Shown: one piece after another, positions 55,319 through 64,000 of the stretch | Numbering within the stretch: the stretch's first letter is position 1 | How the letters are laid out: each line of letters begins with the position of its first letter | Assembly: GCF_050947875.1 (NCBI RefSeq) | Contig: NW_027460291.1 | Location: 30,441,589-30,505,588, forward strand | Source: Dermacentor variabilis | Taxonomy: Eukaryota > Arthropoda > Arachnida > Ixodida > Ixodidae | Direction: 5' to 3' | Length of the DNA: 64,000 nt | The notes under the pieces: generated by a model | Databases searched by the model: none | The model's input: the letters and a program-made list of their open reading frames with translations, nothing else | Told to the model about the DNA's origin: nothing | Position numbers and translations under genes: made by a program

Positions 55319-56625
55319 CTACTCCAAAGTCCAAGTCTTGTAAGCGCAGCGCTCATCGCGCAAGTCGGCCAGAGGGGTCGCGTTGGCCAACCAACCACAA
55401 AAGTAGTTATGGTCGGTGATAACTGAGAAACGACGGCGGTAAACGTACAGGCGAAACTTTTGAATGGCGAAGATGACTGCCAGGCACTCCATTTCTGTCA
55501 CTGCGTAGTTGCGCTCTGCCTTGCCCAATGAACGGCTTGCACAGGCACTCCCGTGTTCAGCACTGTCATGGCGGTGGGCGAGCACTGAGCCGAGGTCGAT
55601 TTCGCTGACATTGGTATGAATTTCTGTAGGAGCAGAAGTATAAAAGTGGCGCAGCACCGTCCCCGATGTCAGCATGAACTTGAGCTGCGTAAATGCAGTC
55701 ACAATCCCATGTCCAATGGAAAGGCACACCTTTGTGCAGGAAGTCAGTTAGTGGTTGCGCCCCATCAGCAAAATTTGGAATAAAGCGGCGGAAGTATGCG
55801 TAAAGGCCCAAGACACTTCATAGGTCCCGAGGAGATTGAAGCTTCTTGGAGTTGCTGATAGCAGCGACTTTCTGCGTATCCGATCTAACGCTATTTTTGT
55901 GCACAAAGTGTCCCAGAACCAGTGTTTCGCTTTCTTCAAAACAACTGTTCTTGCGGTTCAATGTCAGTGCAGATTTCTCCCCACAGGTTAGAACAAGATC
56001 AAGGTGATGGATGGTTTAGTTCGTCGAATGTTCGGCCAAAGATCACCGCATCGTTTAGGTACCAAACAGATTTCCCATTTGAGGCCTCGCGAAATTGTGT
56101 CCCTATATCTTTCAAAGGTTCCAGGGGCATTACACAATGCGAACGGCATAACATTCAATTCAAACAAACAGTCTGGCGTTACAAAAGCTGTCTTCTCTTT
56201 GTCAGTCAGATCAGATAAATTTGCCAAAACCCGAATCGCAAGTCTACCGAGGAAAAATAAGACGCCGAATGTGAGGAATCGCTAATGTCATCGATGCGGG
56301 AAGCAGGTAGACGTCCTTCTTGGTTATAGAGTTGAGACATCCATAGTCAACACATACCCTCCATGGCCCATCCTTTTTCTTAACCAAGGTAACAGGCGCA
56401 GCCCAGGGACTTACCGACCCTTAAATAACGCCAGTGGTAAGCATCTCGCTGACTTTCCCTGAAATGACTTTGCGCTCCGACGAGCAAAAGTCGGTGAGGC
56501 TTCTGTCGGACAGGATGCGCAGATCCGGTGTCAATCTCGGGACGAGTGCGTGAGCTAGGTACCTGAGTTCTGTGCGCCTTCTGTGCAAAAGCAAATATTT
56601 TAGCGTGTCTGGCCAACAATGCAAC
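55319..56625 (-). pseudogene. pol: gypsy reverse transcriptase and RNase H
   Basis: The RT begins with [20 protein letters not shown] near 56400-56340 and continues through broken frames (LLPASMT; DKEKTAFVTPDCLFELNVMP; FALCNAPGTFERY). The catalytic YxDD box is not readable. The thumb follows (LGLYAYFRRFIPNFADGAQP), then RNase H with FASRSLGKAERNYAVTEMEC and FSVITDHNYFCGWLAN (55319-55729). The order fits the integrase below and the protease above. Confidence 0.88.
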
Positions 56626-57420
56626 TAAGGCTTCGCACTTCTGTGAGGGAAGAGACTTGCTAATCATTTTGAAGTACTTCGGTTCTGTAACATACACATC
56701 AGAAGGATCAGACTTGGCGCAGTCGCTTAGGGCTCTACTGCAGATGCCACGCTTTTTTTCAAACAGGGCAAGGCTCATACCCTTCGGGAGCCTAACTGAC
56801 TCGAATGTAGAGTTCGATAACTGTTTTACCTTTAGTAAGCGATACCATGCAGCGAGGTGCAAACATGTTTTTCTTGACACTAGGCAAGGGCAACGGCTTG
56901 ATCACAATGTCAAATGAACCTGTACTCGGGTCGGTTGTCGAAGCACTAACTAGCAAGCTGGATGTGGACCAAGCCGGAATAACATAATATTTTAGTGCAA
57001 CGAGGTAGTCGATTTGAGAGGGAGGCTGCTGGGCAAGAGCGGACAACAGAACTTCGCCTGCTCTGCAGTCCACAGCCGCACGACACTCTTGCAAATTGTC
57101 GATGCCAAAATAACGTCCTGCGTGGAATGAGCATGTACCGCAAATTCTGCCTTGAAGGCCTTGCCAGCGAATGAAATTTACACGTTGCAGACACTGACTG
57201 CACACAAAGACGCGCCGCTCACTGCCCGAAGGGTAGCAGGTTTGTCTCAATTAAACATCTTTACGGCCAAGTAGTTCCTTGAAAACTAAACTCATCACAG
57301 GAATAGTGGTCCGGTGTCTATCAAAGCTATTGTGGAAACATCGTCAGCAAGCTTATGAACCTTGTTCTGAAGCATCGAAACTGGTGGAGGCATACTTGTG
57401 TTCCATGCGGTACGTCCAGC
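56626..57420 (-). pseudogene. gypsy protease region
   Basis: At about 57340 on the minus strand the text reads ADDVSTIALIDTGPLFL. The DTG active site is intact, but stops follow at once. The rest to 56626 is non-coding decay between protease and RT. Confidence 0.65.
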
Positions 57421-57524
57421 AACCTCACCTCAATTGGCCGCACTGACTAGTTTCGCGTTGACGGAGATGAAATTTGCGGCAGGGGCTGTGGAGATGGTGA
57501 CCTCACTGGCGCGTTCCAGCGGTG

Positions 57525-58690
57525 TCAGGGTTCGTACAGATGCGGGAGAGTGACTACGGACGTACTGTCGGTACACGGGCTGCTAGGAAGTTGAATCCGA
57601 AGGCCAGTAGCTGCAATGGGGCCGTGGGCTTTGCCGCGGGAATGCCGCAGATCACTCGGAAAATGCCGTACATGGGCGTCGTAGCGTTGGACAGAACCGG
57701 GCAGTGTATCCACGAACAACACACTGGTACCACACGGGGCGTTTACGCGGCATACCAAAAGTCGCGGTATTGTGAGTGTACTCGGCACACTGTTCCCACT
57801 ATGGAACGAAAGGAGGCGATTGGCTGTTGTAGCTATGACTGTCAAGGGCCGCATAAGGCGGGTGGACCTTAGAGGCTATTGACAGCGGAGCCCTCAGCCG
57901 AGGCGCGCAGTTGGAGTAGCTGCGCTCGTCGAAACATGCAGCATGGATAATTGGGGATGCTATATCACACTGCGTGTCTCTAGCTTGCGCAGGAACAGAA
58001 GCATGTCGACGCAGTTCCTCGCGTACAATGAGACGAATGGCGGAGGAAAGGTCAGCAGCTGGTGAATCATGGCATATATCGACGGTGGCGACCATCGTGA
58101 CGTTGGCCAGACGTCCAAACTTCGAAGTTATGCGACGTGTTTTAAGGGCCTCGAAGTTTCGACAGGGATTAATCAAGTCAGTCACTGATTTCAGACTATC
58201 CTTGCCGGTGAGGTAGTGATAAACATCCTCGGCAATACACTTGAGAACATGGCCCACTCTGTCTTTTTTGCGCCATGTGGGCGTCAACCGACTTGCACAA
58301 CTTCAGTATCTCTTGAATGTACATTCTGCAAGTATCCCCGGTGACTTGAGACCTCAACGGCAACGTCTGCTCCGCACGTTTTTTCTTCGTTGCTCGGTCT
58401 CCAAAGCATTTCCTAATTTCCTCCACAAATATTTTCCAGGCTTTCAAAGTGTCTTCATGATTCTCAAACCATACCAACACCGTGAAATCAAGGAATAACT
58501 CCACGCTAGACAACTGGCTAGCTGCATTCCAACAGTTTGATCGGCTCACGCACTGATCCGAGTCGTCGCCGGGTTTTCCTGTGAAGTTCCGCGGCTTCCT
58601 ATAGTGGTAAGGAGACGCTCTCGCGGACAGTTGCTGGATGTTGGCACTCATGTCTCCGTTGGCACTCATGTCTTGGGGTAGTAGTGCCAA
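57525..58690 (-). pseudogene. gag: gypsy Gag
   Basis: The frame 58690-58196 gives SVELFLDFTVLVWFENHEDT, LKAWKIFVEEIRKCFGD and MYIQEILKLCKSVDAHMA, a capsid-like helical core. A frame change near 58260 leads to the frame 58287-57799 (DRVGHVLKCIAEDVYHYLTG; RRITSKFGRLANVTMVATVD). The zinc knuckle near 57720-57750 is damaged: PVWYQCVVRGYTARFC has Trp for the first Cys and Tyr for the His. Confidence 0.85.
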
Positions 58691-58806
58691 GCCCGCAAAT
58701 CGATGGCTGCGGCGAAGCTCGTATTCTTCGGCTTCCGTCGTTGGCAGCCGGTGTCCATCACGTGGTACTAGGTAGTAGCTGGTTTACCCCACAGCTCCAT
58801 CACAAG

Positions 58807-58940
58807 TGTGACGATAGATCACATTTATTTACAAGATAAAGAACGCAGTGATATCACTCAGCGAAAGCAGCACATAGCGCCGCACGCGAGCCTGCCCAAG
58901 TTCGTTCTCCTCTTCCTCCAAATTCCGCTAGCACGTTTCA
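58807..58940 (-). repeat. 5' LTR
   Basis: On the minus strand: TGAAACGTGCTAGCGG at the start, a TGTAAATAAATG block, and ATCGTCACA at the end. TG...CA ends kept. Confidence 0.82.
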
Positions 58941-58944
58941 GTAT

Positions 58945-59513
58945 GTTTCAGTGCCATGCTCACCACCTAGCCAAAATAAACAGCACCGCCCAATATTGCT
59001 AAGGCAGTGTAAGTGGTCGTTTCTCAAAAGTTGTTGAAGATTTTTTTGTTTTTCTGCCGCTGAGCGTCCATCAAAGCGTTCTAGAGCGTTTTTTTTTGTT
59101 TAGCCCCTTCATCTAACTACTCTGAAATGATGCCACTATCGACCTAGCTACTTGCAGCCGTGATATCAGGCGGCATGGCGGGCAGCGTGTGCCGTTGGCG
59201 ATGCTTACAAAGGGGAAAGGCAAGCATTCAAATGCGCCTACCGCTTTTTTGATGGCGTGAGATCGTTGTTTTATTACAAACGTGGTATTTGGCGAAACTA
59301 GCGAAACTTTATTCAGTTTTACCTGGAAAGCGTCTACCGCTAAACCCGAAACGCAGGGCTCTAAACATTGTACTACTAAGCGGTGGTGTAACACAGCCAT
59401 TGTGGAAGGAAGCAAGCAATGCTGAAGAAATGTGAAATGATTGCCGCGCACGCCCAGCAGCGTCGGAAAGTGCCACAGCACGTATATAAGTTAGAGCGCC
59501 ACCGTCTGTTTGT
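58945..59513. other. no clear gene
   Basis: The minus frame 59113-59481 (122 codons) has no domain. The sequence has the style of interspersed repeat DNA, but I cannot define its ends. Confidence 0.4.
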
Positions 59514-59752
59514 ACCTGCCGTGGTTGCTCAGTGGCTAAGGTGTTAGGCTGCTGAGGACGAGGTCACGTGATCGAATCACGGCCGCGGCGGCCGCATTTC
59601 GATGGGGGCGAAATGCGAAAACACCGGTGTACTTAGATTCAGGTGCGCGTTAACGAAACCCAGGTGGTCGAAATTTCTGGAGTCCTCCACTACAGCGTGC
59701 CGCATAATCAGAAAGTGGTTTTGGCACGTTGAACCTCATAATTTTAAATGTC
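59514..59752 (+). mobile_element. Ruka-type SINE, best-preserved copy
   Basis: Head TGCCGTGGTTGCTCAGTGGC (A-box region), TAGGCTGCTGAGGACGAGG, ATCGAATCACGGCC (B-box region), then GGCGGCCGCATTTCGATGGG, ACACCGGTGTACTTAGATTC, CAGGTGGTCGAAATTTCTGG, and the tail GGCACGTTGAACCTCATAAT. The serine-tRNA-like head fits the published description of Ruka. Confidence 0.9.
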
Positions 59753-61679
59753 TGTTTGCAACAGAACCTTTTTATTCTGGTTCGGAAAACGCATTGTTTT
59801 GCCATTGAGACGTGGCATAGGCTTTGTCAGCACTTGTGTAGCCGAATTGCCGCGGACTCTATGATTCCGATGCACTTTGCAGCGTATATGCACGTAAAAA
59901 TAGGCATGGTACAGGGGAGCAATATTTTGGGTAATGATTTCAAGATGCGCTACAATGTTTCCACTCGGCTCAGGTTTCCGTTCCATCTTTGACTTCGCAT
60001 CTCATATAAGTGTGGTTGAAGTAAAGCACGGTCCATTTTGAATTGTTGTCGTGGAACGAGTTTAAGCTCGCCAATAATTCTGTGAGCAAATGCCAGTAGC
60101 TGCCTTGAATGACTTTTACCATAGTGACCAAAACGGGAAAATACTTACGAGATACAGGCTATGAGAAATCAGTTCTGTGAAATCCCGCAATGTTCATGAC
60201 AGGGAAATATCACCCGATTACCACCCGATTGCCGAAAATTACCACCCAATCGTTGCACGAAGGTACAAAGGAAACGCCTACGGGTTTCTAAAAAGAATGC
60301 TTCGCAGTTGGGTAAAATTTCCCGGATGAGAATGAATTTGTCCTCAACTGCAAATCATACATTCTAAAAAAACCTCCATCGGTTACCTTTGTAGTTTCGT
60401 GCCACATTAGGGCGGATGGCAATTATTCCTATCAAGATACATGGTACAGTGTTTGAGGTCGCCGTTAGCCAGCTTTAAATTCTACAGTTTGGAAGAGTCG
60501 CCTGCCAGCGAAAATACCCACCCATATTTATTCACGTGCCTTTCTGGGCCTGAGAACAATCGGTCGCTATTAAGGAATCCTTCCGATTGTGGTAGGCAGC
60601 GCAACTGTTGCTGACACCAATTAGAAACTGTTATTAACGAAACTATGGGACCACGAATTAGGCTTTGTACACCTGCTGAGCAAATTTAGGCTTTACCTTA
60701 ATTGGCCAGTCAAGTATTGCAACAAACAAGTTCGACACGGCCAATGACGCAGAAGTATCACAGATCTCAGAAGTGACGTACCATGAACTTCTGCGCATCT
60801 CTTCCTATCAAATTGGGCTTTGTTGATTCTCCCAGAACTGTCAATAGCCCAAGTCAGTAGCTGTCGGTAGCCCAAGAGTAGCGTTCCTGTACGCGGCGCG
60901 GCGGATCGCATCGGCAAATGCCTTTTGTGTGATGAGTCGGAGCACAACTATGCAAAGGTGCATAGTTGAGAGACCCAAAAAGTATGTCCCACCACGAGAA
61001 AAGGAGCGATAGAAAGAGAGAAGGCATGGTTGTGACCAGAAAGAGTGTTGTTGGCTATTATTTCTTCGGGAACCGGAACAGGGGATTAGAAAAAACTGAA
61101 AGGAAGACGATGAATGTATACACTTCTACAGACATCACCAGGCAGTGAAAGGCTCTTGCAAAACATAGCCATATTGAAAAATAACAAAAGTGGCTTACCT
61201 GCATTTTGGGCCGATGTTCGGTGGGGCAGTATTTCAGTAGTGTCTGTCTGCTCAATGGGGAGTCGTCGAGGTTGGCGCAACGCAGCGATAGTCTGTACAT
61301 AAAATAGAGGAAATCGGATGTCTACTTTTCCTGCGCAGCTGAAGACATGATATGCAACACTGTCATCCATTCAAATTAGTGCTGAACAAGCTTTGGTGTA
61401 GACAACTGCCAACCACAACCGATGCCAGCATGGGCATCTGCGTAAGCAAGAGTTAGGTGTGTCGTCACACCATAGACACGAGCACATGGGGTTGTTATCC
61501 TCCTGCGGTTGATCGTGCGTGGTTTAGCCGTGTCCGGAAAAAATGGGATCCTGAAGGTTCAACCGATGCGGAGTGTTTGGATCTTTATGACCGCTCGGTG
61601 GAGGCAACACACGTGTTTGTCCTCGGCTTCACGCAGGCGGTACCCACCGACTGACCCACCAGGGAAAAATTGGTAGAGA
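59753..61679. other. no recognisable gene
   Basis: No domains. A short direct repeat (ACCACCCGATTGCC / ACCACCCAATCGTT) occurs near 60220-60256. The frame 61457-61654 reads protein-like (KKWDPEGSTDAECLDLYDRS) but I know no family for it. It could belong to the 5' region of the LINE that follows. Confidence 0.4.
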
Positions 61680-62900
61680 TGCTTTCATGTTTCTCTCCCT
61701 CTCTCTTATCTTCGTGTTTCTGTCTCACCTTCAATCCGCCCTGTCTTCACCTGTTTTTACTTTCGATCTTTCCGGCAGCAAGGCTCAAACTTGTCTGCAA
61801 GAACCTACCTTGGCTGTAGGTATTTCTGTTCAGCAGAAACGTACAGTTGGCGTCTGCAAGGCTCTGCTTCGTAAGTTTGACGCCGTCGCCTTGTTGGTGG
61901 GTGGCTGGCGTTAATTATTTGGTATAGGTATCTCTTTTCACAATCTCCCTGATTGCCTTCAGAAACGAGGGCGCATGGAAGAAGTATTGAAATGCTTTCA
62001 CCGAAACACTGAAAACTTCCCCTGCTATCAATATTTGTCAATGAGAAACCAGGAAAGACTACGAGAATGATCTCCCCTTTCTCATTTCCGAATGTCTAAC
62101 TCATCATATTGGGCCAGGCTATAAGGCATCGAAATGGGCAAGTGGTGAGCTCCTCTAAGAACTTGATGACAAAAAGTAATATTAAGATCTACGTAAGCTA
62201 ATGTCTTTCTGGGACATGCCAGTCTTAGTGCTAAAGATTTGATGGAGCTGGCCGAAAGTGAAGTTCTGTGAGAGTGTAAAAATCAAAACTTTACCAGGGT
62301 AAAACGTCTAAAACATGAGGCGCAATAGGAAAGATATTTACACTAAGCACCTAATCATTACATTCGATTCCACTGTGCTGCCAGAAGTCATCGAGGCTGG
62401 TTACGTTAAAATGCGAGTAAGGCCGCACATCCCTAACCCCCTGCATGGCTTCAAATGCCAAAGATTAGGCTCACAGAACTACCGAGGCTCACTCACCTGT
62501 GCTATATGCAGTGTACACAAACATCCAGCTGATTCCTGCAAAAACGCTCTACTCTGTCTAAACTGCATAGGAAGCACGCCGCATGCTCGTGGTCCTGCCG
62601 ATACTGAAAGAGAAAGAACGAAATCGTGGCAATTAAGGTAAAAGAGAACCTACCGTTAAAGGAAGCAGGGAAACGGATGCGCTGCCTGCCAAAGAACAGC
62701 TTTACCGAAGTGGCGCGTCAGCGGGCGACGTCACAATGGCTTCCGCCGGCTGTCCGCCTCACCCACAGTGAGTTGCCGGCAACGTCTTGCAAGGCCTTTC
62801 TGACTTCATCGCTAGTCATAGAAAGAGCCTCTGCATCCTGTTTATTTCGAATGAAGGCAGTGTGGCTCCACTGGGAACCGTACAGGTCACTATAGATTTA
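61680..62900 (+). mobile_element. LINE 5' region and ORF1 (Gag-like) fragment
   Basis: The frame 62315-62641 reads KHLIITFDSTVLPEVIEAGY, VKMRVRPHIPNPLHGFKC, then a row of Cys-rich units (CAICSVHKHPADSC, CLNCIGSTPHARGP), as in ORF1 proteins of I/Jockey-type LINEs with three CCHC knuckles. The first knuckle (KCQRLGSQNYRG) has lost its His and last Cys. After a frame change the text continues IKVKENLPLKEAGKRM (62627-62895). ORF2 is absent. The upstream pyrimidine-rich part (61690-61800) may be the 5' UTR. Confidence 0.75.
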
Positions 62901-63599
62901 TTCCGCTGTTTTGACTATAGCATTGATATTGACGATGATAGTTACCTCCTTTCTCTTTCAATGCATACAGATTCGCCTGTCCTATGCCGAGTTTTTTTCT
63001 CACTGATTTCATGTTGCGTCCATATTTTACAGCTTCCTAAATCTTTCTCACGTTTTAGTTTCAAATATCTATTACTTTTTCCTGGTTGATCAGTTTGGAT
63101 AGTTCGCAATTTCTATCTGATCTCTTTCGTTGTATATTTCATTCTTTGTCATTTCTGTATTCGGTCCTTTGCTACTTGGGAGAGCTTACTTATGGGTTGC
63201 CTTGGTGCCATACCTCCCACTTCAATTGCTGCATCCAAAACTACCATAGTTACGGTTTAATTGAATACCTCTATGTCATCTTCATCTCTGTATTCTAAAG
63301 CTGCATATTTGATTGCAAGCACCACTCTGAATTGGTCTGCTTTTACCCTAACTGCTTCTATGTTGGCCTGTTTCTTCTTGACTAATGATACACTTTCTGT
63401 ATCGCACGCAATGCACACGGTCATGACTACAAGAAGAATGCCTTATAGATAAGAAGAGAACGTATCTATAGGCGCGCTGCTCTCTTAGTTCCCACAGTGT
63501 TGCTGTCTTGGTTGGCCGTTGCATCCTCCTTTCTTTGAAAAATGAAAACACGAAAAACACAAAAAGTACTCAACATCGAAGAGTAGCAGTCGACACTCC
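62901..63599. other. no recognisable gene
   Basis: T-rich sequence with no domain. Confidence 0.5.
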
Positions 63600-64000
63600 T
63601 AGGCTGTTTCAGTCTGCTGGAATCCGTGGGTGTAGGTCCGGCAATCCGGTGGTCATCGCGGTCTGGTAAATCGCCTCAGTGAATCTGGGATGTTGGGCGG
63701 GCCTGGTGTGCCGGCTGGTGGTCGATCCGGTATAGCCTGCGGAGGTTCTGGCCGCTGCTGCTAGAGTGCGCTCAAAGATGAATCGGGGATGTCGTCACAG
63801 TCGTCCGCCTGGTAATGGATGGCTCAATGAAACGCTTCTGGTGTTTTGCGAAGGTGCTGTGTATTTCGACAGAAAACCCGGCGATCCTCTGTCAGAACGG
63901 TGTACGCCCTTGGGGCCACGAGATCTTGGACTTGCGCCTTGATTTCCCATCTATCATTTCCGAGGATGCGGACGACGTCTCCCTTCTGTAGTAGAGCTAG
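63600..64000 (-). pseudogene. gypsy Pol C-terminus
   Basis: From the window end down: LALLQKGDVVRILGNDRWEI, then QDLVAPRAYTVLTEDRRVF and RNTQHLRKTPEAFH with a stop, followed by LRRFTRPR and YTHGFQQTETA around further stops. This is the C-terminal chromatin-binding-like tail of a gypsy integrase (KGDxVR..., LRRSTRxRxPP). The body lies beyond 64000. It differs in type from the 53.8-58.9 kb element. Confidence 0.75.

Larger units (their letters stand above)
53786..58940 (-). mobile_element. complete gypsy element, decayed (5,155 bp)
   Basis: Two 134-bp LTRs in the same orientation enclose gag, protease, RT, RNase H and integrase, all on the minus strand. The 4-bp GTAT occurs on both sides (53782-53785 and 58941-58944) as a target duplication. 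The LTRs are only about 70% alike by eye, so the insertion is old. Almost every domain has stops or shifts. Confidence 0.93.

Noticed and set aside
59113..59481. 122-codon frame on the minus strand
   Set aside because: No domain; probably repeat DNA read by chance.

Overview
The window looks like repeat-rich animal nuclear DNA, most likely from an ixodid (hard) tick. That is an inference from the repeat content: two tRNA-derived SINE families, one matching the serine-tRNA-like layout described for the tick SINE Ruka, Penelope-like elements with GIY-YIG endonuclease domains, several short-LTR gypsy elements, CR1/Jockey-type LINEs, a mariner, and long (TA)n/(TG)n arrays. There are no bacterial operons, rRNA genes or CRISPR arrays. 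Nearly every recognisable protein domain belongs to a decayed transposable element.

Layout. 1-4.1 kb: 3' part of a gypsy element (+) with a 145-bp LTR. 4-8 kb: SINE pieces, LINE tails, microsatellites. 8.2-12.4 kb: one LINE (+) interrupted by a near-perfect palindrome and by a second LINE inserted antisense. 13-15.2 kb: G-rich inverted repeat flanks. 15.26-15.59 kb: a last-exon-like piece of an MFS sugar transporter. 15.9-16.7 kb: LINE 3' end. 17.1-18.1 kb: gypsy integrase (-). 19.3-20.4 kb: dead mariner. 20.4-21.5 kb: gypsy integrase plus LTR (+). 21.5-22.4 kb: Penelope inverted duplication. 22.9-24.2 kb: gypsy gag, PBS and 5' LTR (-). 25.6-26.6 kb: MITE, SINE and Penelope 3' end. 28.2-29.2 kb: LINE. 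33-34.6 kb: inverted-repeat element, LINE and Helitron-type fragments (-). 35.7-42.6 kb: SINEs, a hairpin-array repeat, a tRNA-like element and a hAT-like element. 53.8-58.9 kb: a complete but decayed gypsy (-) with both LTRs and a 4-bp target duplication. 61.7-62.9 kb: LINE ORF1. 63.6-64 kb: another gypsy C-terminus (-).

The best candidate host gene lies on the minus strand between about 52.44 and 44.4 kb. I infer it from splice sites and reading phase. Exon 1 (52442-52162) ends at a strong donor. A 65-bp exon (48785-48721) and a C2H2 zinc-finger exon (45110 down to 44752) follow in matching phase, and a further open exon-like segment (44631-44395) has a strong acceptor. Its introns hold a TTAA-flanked MITE, a SINE tail, a (TA)n array and a GC-rich inverted-repeat MITE. 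A hairpin-array repeat sits about 90 bp upstream of the first possible ATG, and a tandem repeat with a ~155-bp period lies downstream.

I do not see a convincing new multi-gene system. The most unusual items are the two-copy hairpin-array repeat family, the spliced zinc-finger gene, the palindromic inserts and the Penelope inverted duplication.
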